From assembly GCF_001429785.1 (NCBI RefSeq), contig NZ_LMJF01000001.1, positions 810,473-874,472 of the forward strand: a stretch of DNA of 64,000 nt, read 5' to 3'. The notes beneath the pieces were generated by a model. The model ran no database searches and was not told where the DNA came from. It saw only the letters and a list, made by a program, of their open reading frames with translations. Every line of letters starts with the position of its first letter. Within the stretch, counting starts at the first letter, position 1. The stretch is from Lysobacter sp. Root916. GTDB taxonomy: Bacteria; Pseudomonadota; Gammaproteobacteria; Xanthomonadales; Xanthomonadaceae. The translations under genes and the position numbers were made by a program. This document shows positions 62,505 through 64,000 of this stretch, piece by piece.

Positions 62505-62957
62505 TTAGCCCTTGAAGTCCTGGTGACAGGCGCCGCAGGCATCCTGGATCTGCTTGTTCATCGTGCCCACGCCCGCGCAATTGAGCGGCGGACTCGCCAG
62601 CGCGCTGTCCAGGGTCGCGCGGAATTTGCTCGCGTGGCCAGTGAAACGGGCGTCGTCCTTGAGGTCGGGGAAGGCCCATTCCAGGTCGTCGCCGGTGGTG
62701 CGCAGCGCCTTGACGTGGGGCAGGGTGTCGGTGGCCGCGCAGCGGTTCTCCTGCACCCGGCTTTCCAACTGCTTCAGGTGCCAGGCCTGCACGTGCATCA
62801 CGCTGTCGGGGAAGGGGTCCTGGCGCGCCTGCCAGGCGCGCATCAGCATCACCGTGCCGATCGCGCCCATCACCAGGCCGATCAGGAACAGGAACAGGTA
62901 CTTCCTGCCGTTGCCCTTACGCGGGGCGGCGACGGTGTTGGGCTGGGTATCGTTCAT
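62505..62957 (-). CDS. Membrane-anchored c-type cytochrome, cytochrome c'-like
   Basis: A 150-residue protein. A single N-terminal helix (KYLFLFLIGLVMGAIGTVML) anchors a periplasmic four-helix bundle; the heme site CGACH is at the C-terminus (Cys141, Cys144, His145), the position typical of cytochrome c' and c556. HVQAWHLKQLESRVQENRC and WAFPDLKDDARFTGHASKFR are parts of the bundle. It probably carries electrons or binds NO. Methionine ligation is not obvious. Start at 62957 fits the helix. Confidence 0.9.
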   Translation of the reverse strand: MNDTQPNTVAAPRKGNGRKYLFLFLIGLVMGAIGTVMLMRAWQARQDPFPDSVMHVQAWHLKQLESRVQENRCAATDTLPHVKALRTTGDDLEWAFPDLKDDARFTGHASKFRATLDSALASPPLNCAGVGTMNKQIQDACGACHQDFKG

Positions 62958-63038
62958 TGCCTGGCCTCCATCCAAGATGGCCGAACCTTAACACGCAGCG
63001 TTGCGCGTTCCGCCACCGGGCCCCGTGCGGCGCGCCCG

Positions 63039-63044
63039 TACAAT
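63039..63044 (+). promoter_or_regulatory. -10 hexamer TACAAT, six bases before the tcdA start
   Basis: Same hexamer and same six-base spacing to ATG as uup (bases between are GCGCGC). Predicts leaderless mRNA. Confidence 0.55.
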
Positions 63045-63050
63045 GCGCGC

Positions 63051-63863
63051 ATGAGCGAAAACACCCTGGCGCCCGCATGGCGGGAGCGCTTCGCCGGCAT
63101 CGACCGGCTTTACGGCACCGGCACCGTCGCCCGGCTGTCCCGCTGCCGCGTCGCGGTGATCGGGATGGGCGGCGTGGGCTCGTGGGCGGTGGAGGCCCTG
63201 GCGCGCAGCGGCGTCGGCCATCTGACCCTGATCGATGCAGACGATTTGTGCCTTTCCAACACTAACCGGCAGTTGCCGGCCATGGACGGCCACTACGGTC
63301 GCGCCAAGGTCGAGGTCATGGCCGAGCGCTGCCGCGCGATCAATCCGGAAATCGGCCTGGACGCGGTGCAGAGCTTTCTGACCCCGTCCAACCTGGACGA
63401 ACTGCTGGACCGCGACTACGACCTGGTGCTGGACGCCTGCGACAGTTTCCGCAGCAAGGTCGAGTTGATCGCCTGGTGTCGCCGCCGCAAGCGGCCGGTG
63501 ATCGCGGTGGGTTCCGCCGGCGGCCGCACCGACGCGACCCTGGTGCGCGTGCGCGACCTGTCGCGCACCGAGCACGACGCGATGCTGGCCCTGATCCGCA
63601 AGAAGCTGCGCGGCGAGTTCAACTTCCCCAAGAATCCGGACCGCTACTTCGGCGTCTCGGCGATCTACTCGCTGGAGAACGTCAAGTATCCGCAAGCCGA
63701 CGGCACCGTCTGCGGCCTGCGCCCCAAGCTGGACGCGGACGCCGCGCTCAAGCTCGACTGCGGCGCCGGCCTGGGCGCGGCCACCCATATCACCGGCGCC
63801 TTCGCGTTCGCGGCGGTGGGGCGGGCGTTGGAGATATTGCTGAAGCCCAAGTCGGCGTCTTAG
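63051..63863 (+). CDS. tcdA: tRNA threonylcarbamoyladenosine dehydratase TcdA
   Basis: A 270-residue E1-like ATP-using enzyme that cyclises t6A to ct6A at tRNA position 37. The ATP/nucleotide motif VAVIGMGGVGSWAVEALARS (about 34-53) and DADDLCLSNTNRQL, with DACDSFRSKVELIAWC and the catalytic-Cys region GTVCGLRPKLDADAALKLDC, match the family; length is typical (268 in E. coli). Ends five bases before a repeat begins. Alone in direction. Confidence 0.95.
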   Translation: MSENTLAPAWRERFAGIDRLYGTGTVARLSRCRVAVIGMGGVGSWAVEALARSGVGHLTLIDADDLCLSNTNRQLPAMDGHYGRAKVEVMAERCRAINPEIGLDAVQSFLTPSNLDELLDRDYDLVLDACDSFRSKVELIAWCRRRKRPVIAVGSAGGRTDATLVRVRDLSRTEHDAMLALIRKKLRGEFNFPKNPDRYFGVSAIYSLENVKYPQADGTVCGLRPKLDADAALKLDCGAGLGAATHITGAFAFAAVGRALEILLKPKSAS

Positions 63864-63875
63864 CGCCGCTTGTTC

Positions 63876-64000
63876 GGGTAGGAGCGGCGCAAGCCGCGAC
63901 CGTGACATAGCGCTTGCCGCGCGAGTCACAACGATTTCGAGTGACCGCGATGGCGCCGGCTTATGCGGTGGCGCGGTCGCGGCTTGCGCCGCTCCCACCC
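63876..64000. repeat. GGGTAGGAGCGGCGCAAGCCGCG palindrome at the right edge
   Basis: Left arm from 63876 and right arm (CGCGGTCGCGGCTTGCGCCGCTCCCACCC) running to the window end are inverted over about 25 bp, with a spacer of about 75 bases. Family of 5403, but with GCAAGC for GTAAGC. Confidence 0.85.

Overview
The window is high-GC (clearly above 65 percent by eye) gammaproteobacterial chromosome, most likely Lysobacter or a close Xanthomonadaceae relative. The evidence is the combination of many secreted peptidases (M3, M14, an M35 peptidyl-Lys endopeptidase and a possible HESQH zincin), a TonB receptor, a lysine/alanine-rich histone-H1-like protein, and dispersed palindromic intergenic repeats of the GGAGCGGCGTAAGCCGCG type. 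I assign the genus by recognition, not by database comparison. No phage, plasmid, CRISPR, rRNA or tRNA signature was found, so this is mostly core or family-core genome with a few islands of unknown genes.

Layout. 0-6 kb: truncated DEAD-box helicase, secreted amidohydrolase, YaiI/DUF188 protein, small basic protein, GST and SelO pseudokinase, then a 140-bp repeat in triplicate. 6-12.3 kb: Uup ABC-F ATPase; a START-like protein translationally coupled to an AraC regulator; a putative HESQH metallopeptidase; ThpR coupled to a lipoprotein; a DUF1801 protein. 12.3-18.5 kb: secreted nuclease/phosphatase-fold protein with an M14 carboxypeptidase, GST, POT peptide transporter and rhomboid protease. 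18.5-24.6 kb: histone-like protein, GNAT, RluF, DUF3298-type lipoprotein, cyclopropane fatty acid synthase and an amino-acid permease, with heptamer and inverted-repeat elements between them. 24.7-27.7 kb: an unrecognised beta-rich protein with a 101-residue partner, then a secreted glycerophosphodiesterase. 28-38.2 kb: sirtuin, MITE-like repeats, M3 dipeptidase, two-domain amidohydrolase, TonB receptor, glutathione peroxidase and a lower-GC orphan. 38.3-43.6 kb: acyltransferase divergent from a membrane LytTR regulator, a thioredoxin-like protein coupled to a ferredoxin-NADP reductase, and a coupled two-gene module of unknown function with a PD-(D/E)XK-like core. 43.7-55.6 kb: Tex, PQQ-type sugar dehydrogenase, ABC exporter, Coq7-like protein, alpha/beta hydrolase, serine beta-lactamase-like protein and class I fumarase. 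55.7-64 kb: sterol desaturase-like protein, patatin, outer membrane phospholipase A, DUF456, cold shock protein, M35 protease, glycine-zipper lipoprotein, membrane-anchored c-type cytochrome and TcdA.

Themes. Peptide scavenging (M3, M14, M35, POT, amino-acid permease) and lipid handling (glycerophosphodiesterase, cyclopropane synthase, patatin, OMPLA, sterol desaturase) recur, as expected for a saprophytic or predatory soil bacterium. The two best candidates for undescribed biology are the gene pair at 24733-26181 (possible pore-former-like protein plus small partner) and the coupled pair at 42163-43586 (PD-(D/E)XK-like protein plus partner). Several genes also appear to have a -10 hexamer exactly six bases before the start codon, which predicts leaderless mRNAs.
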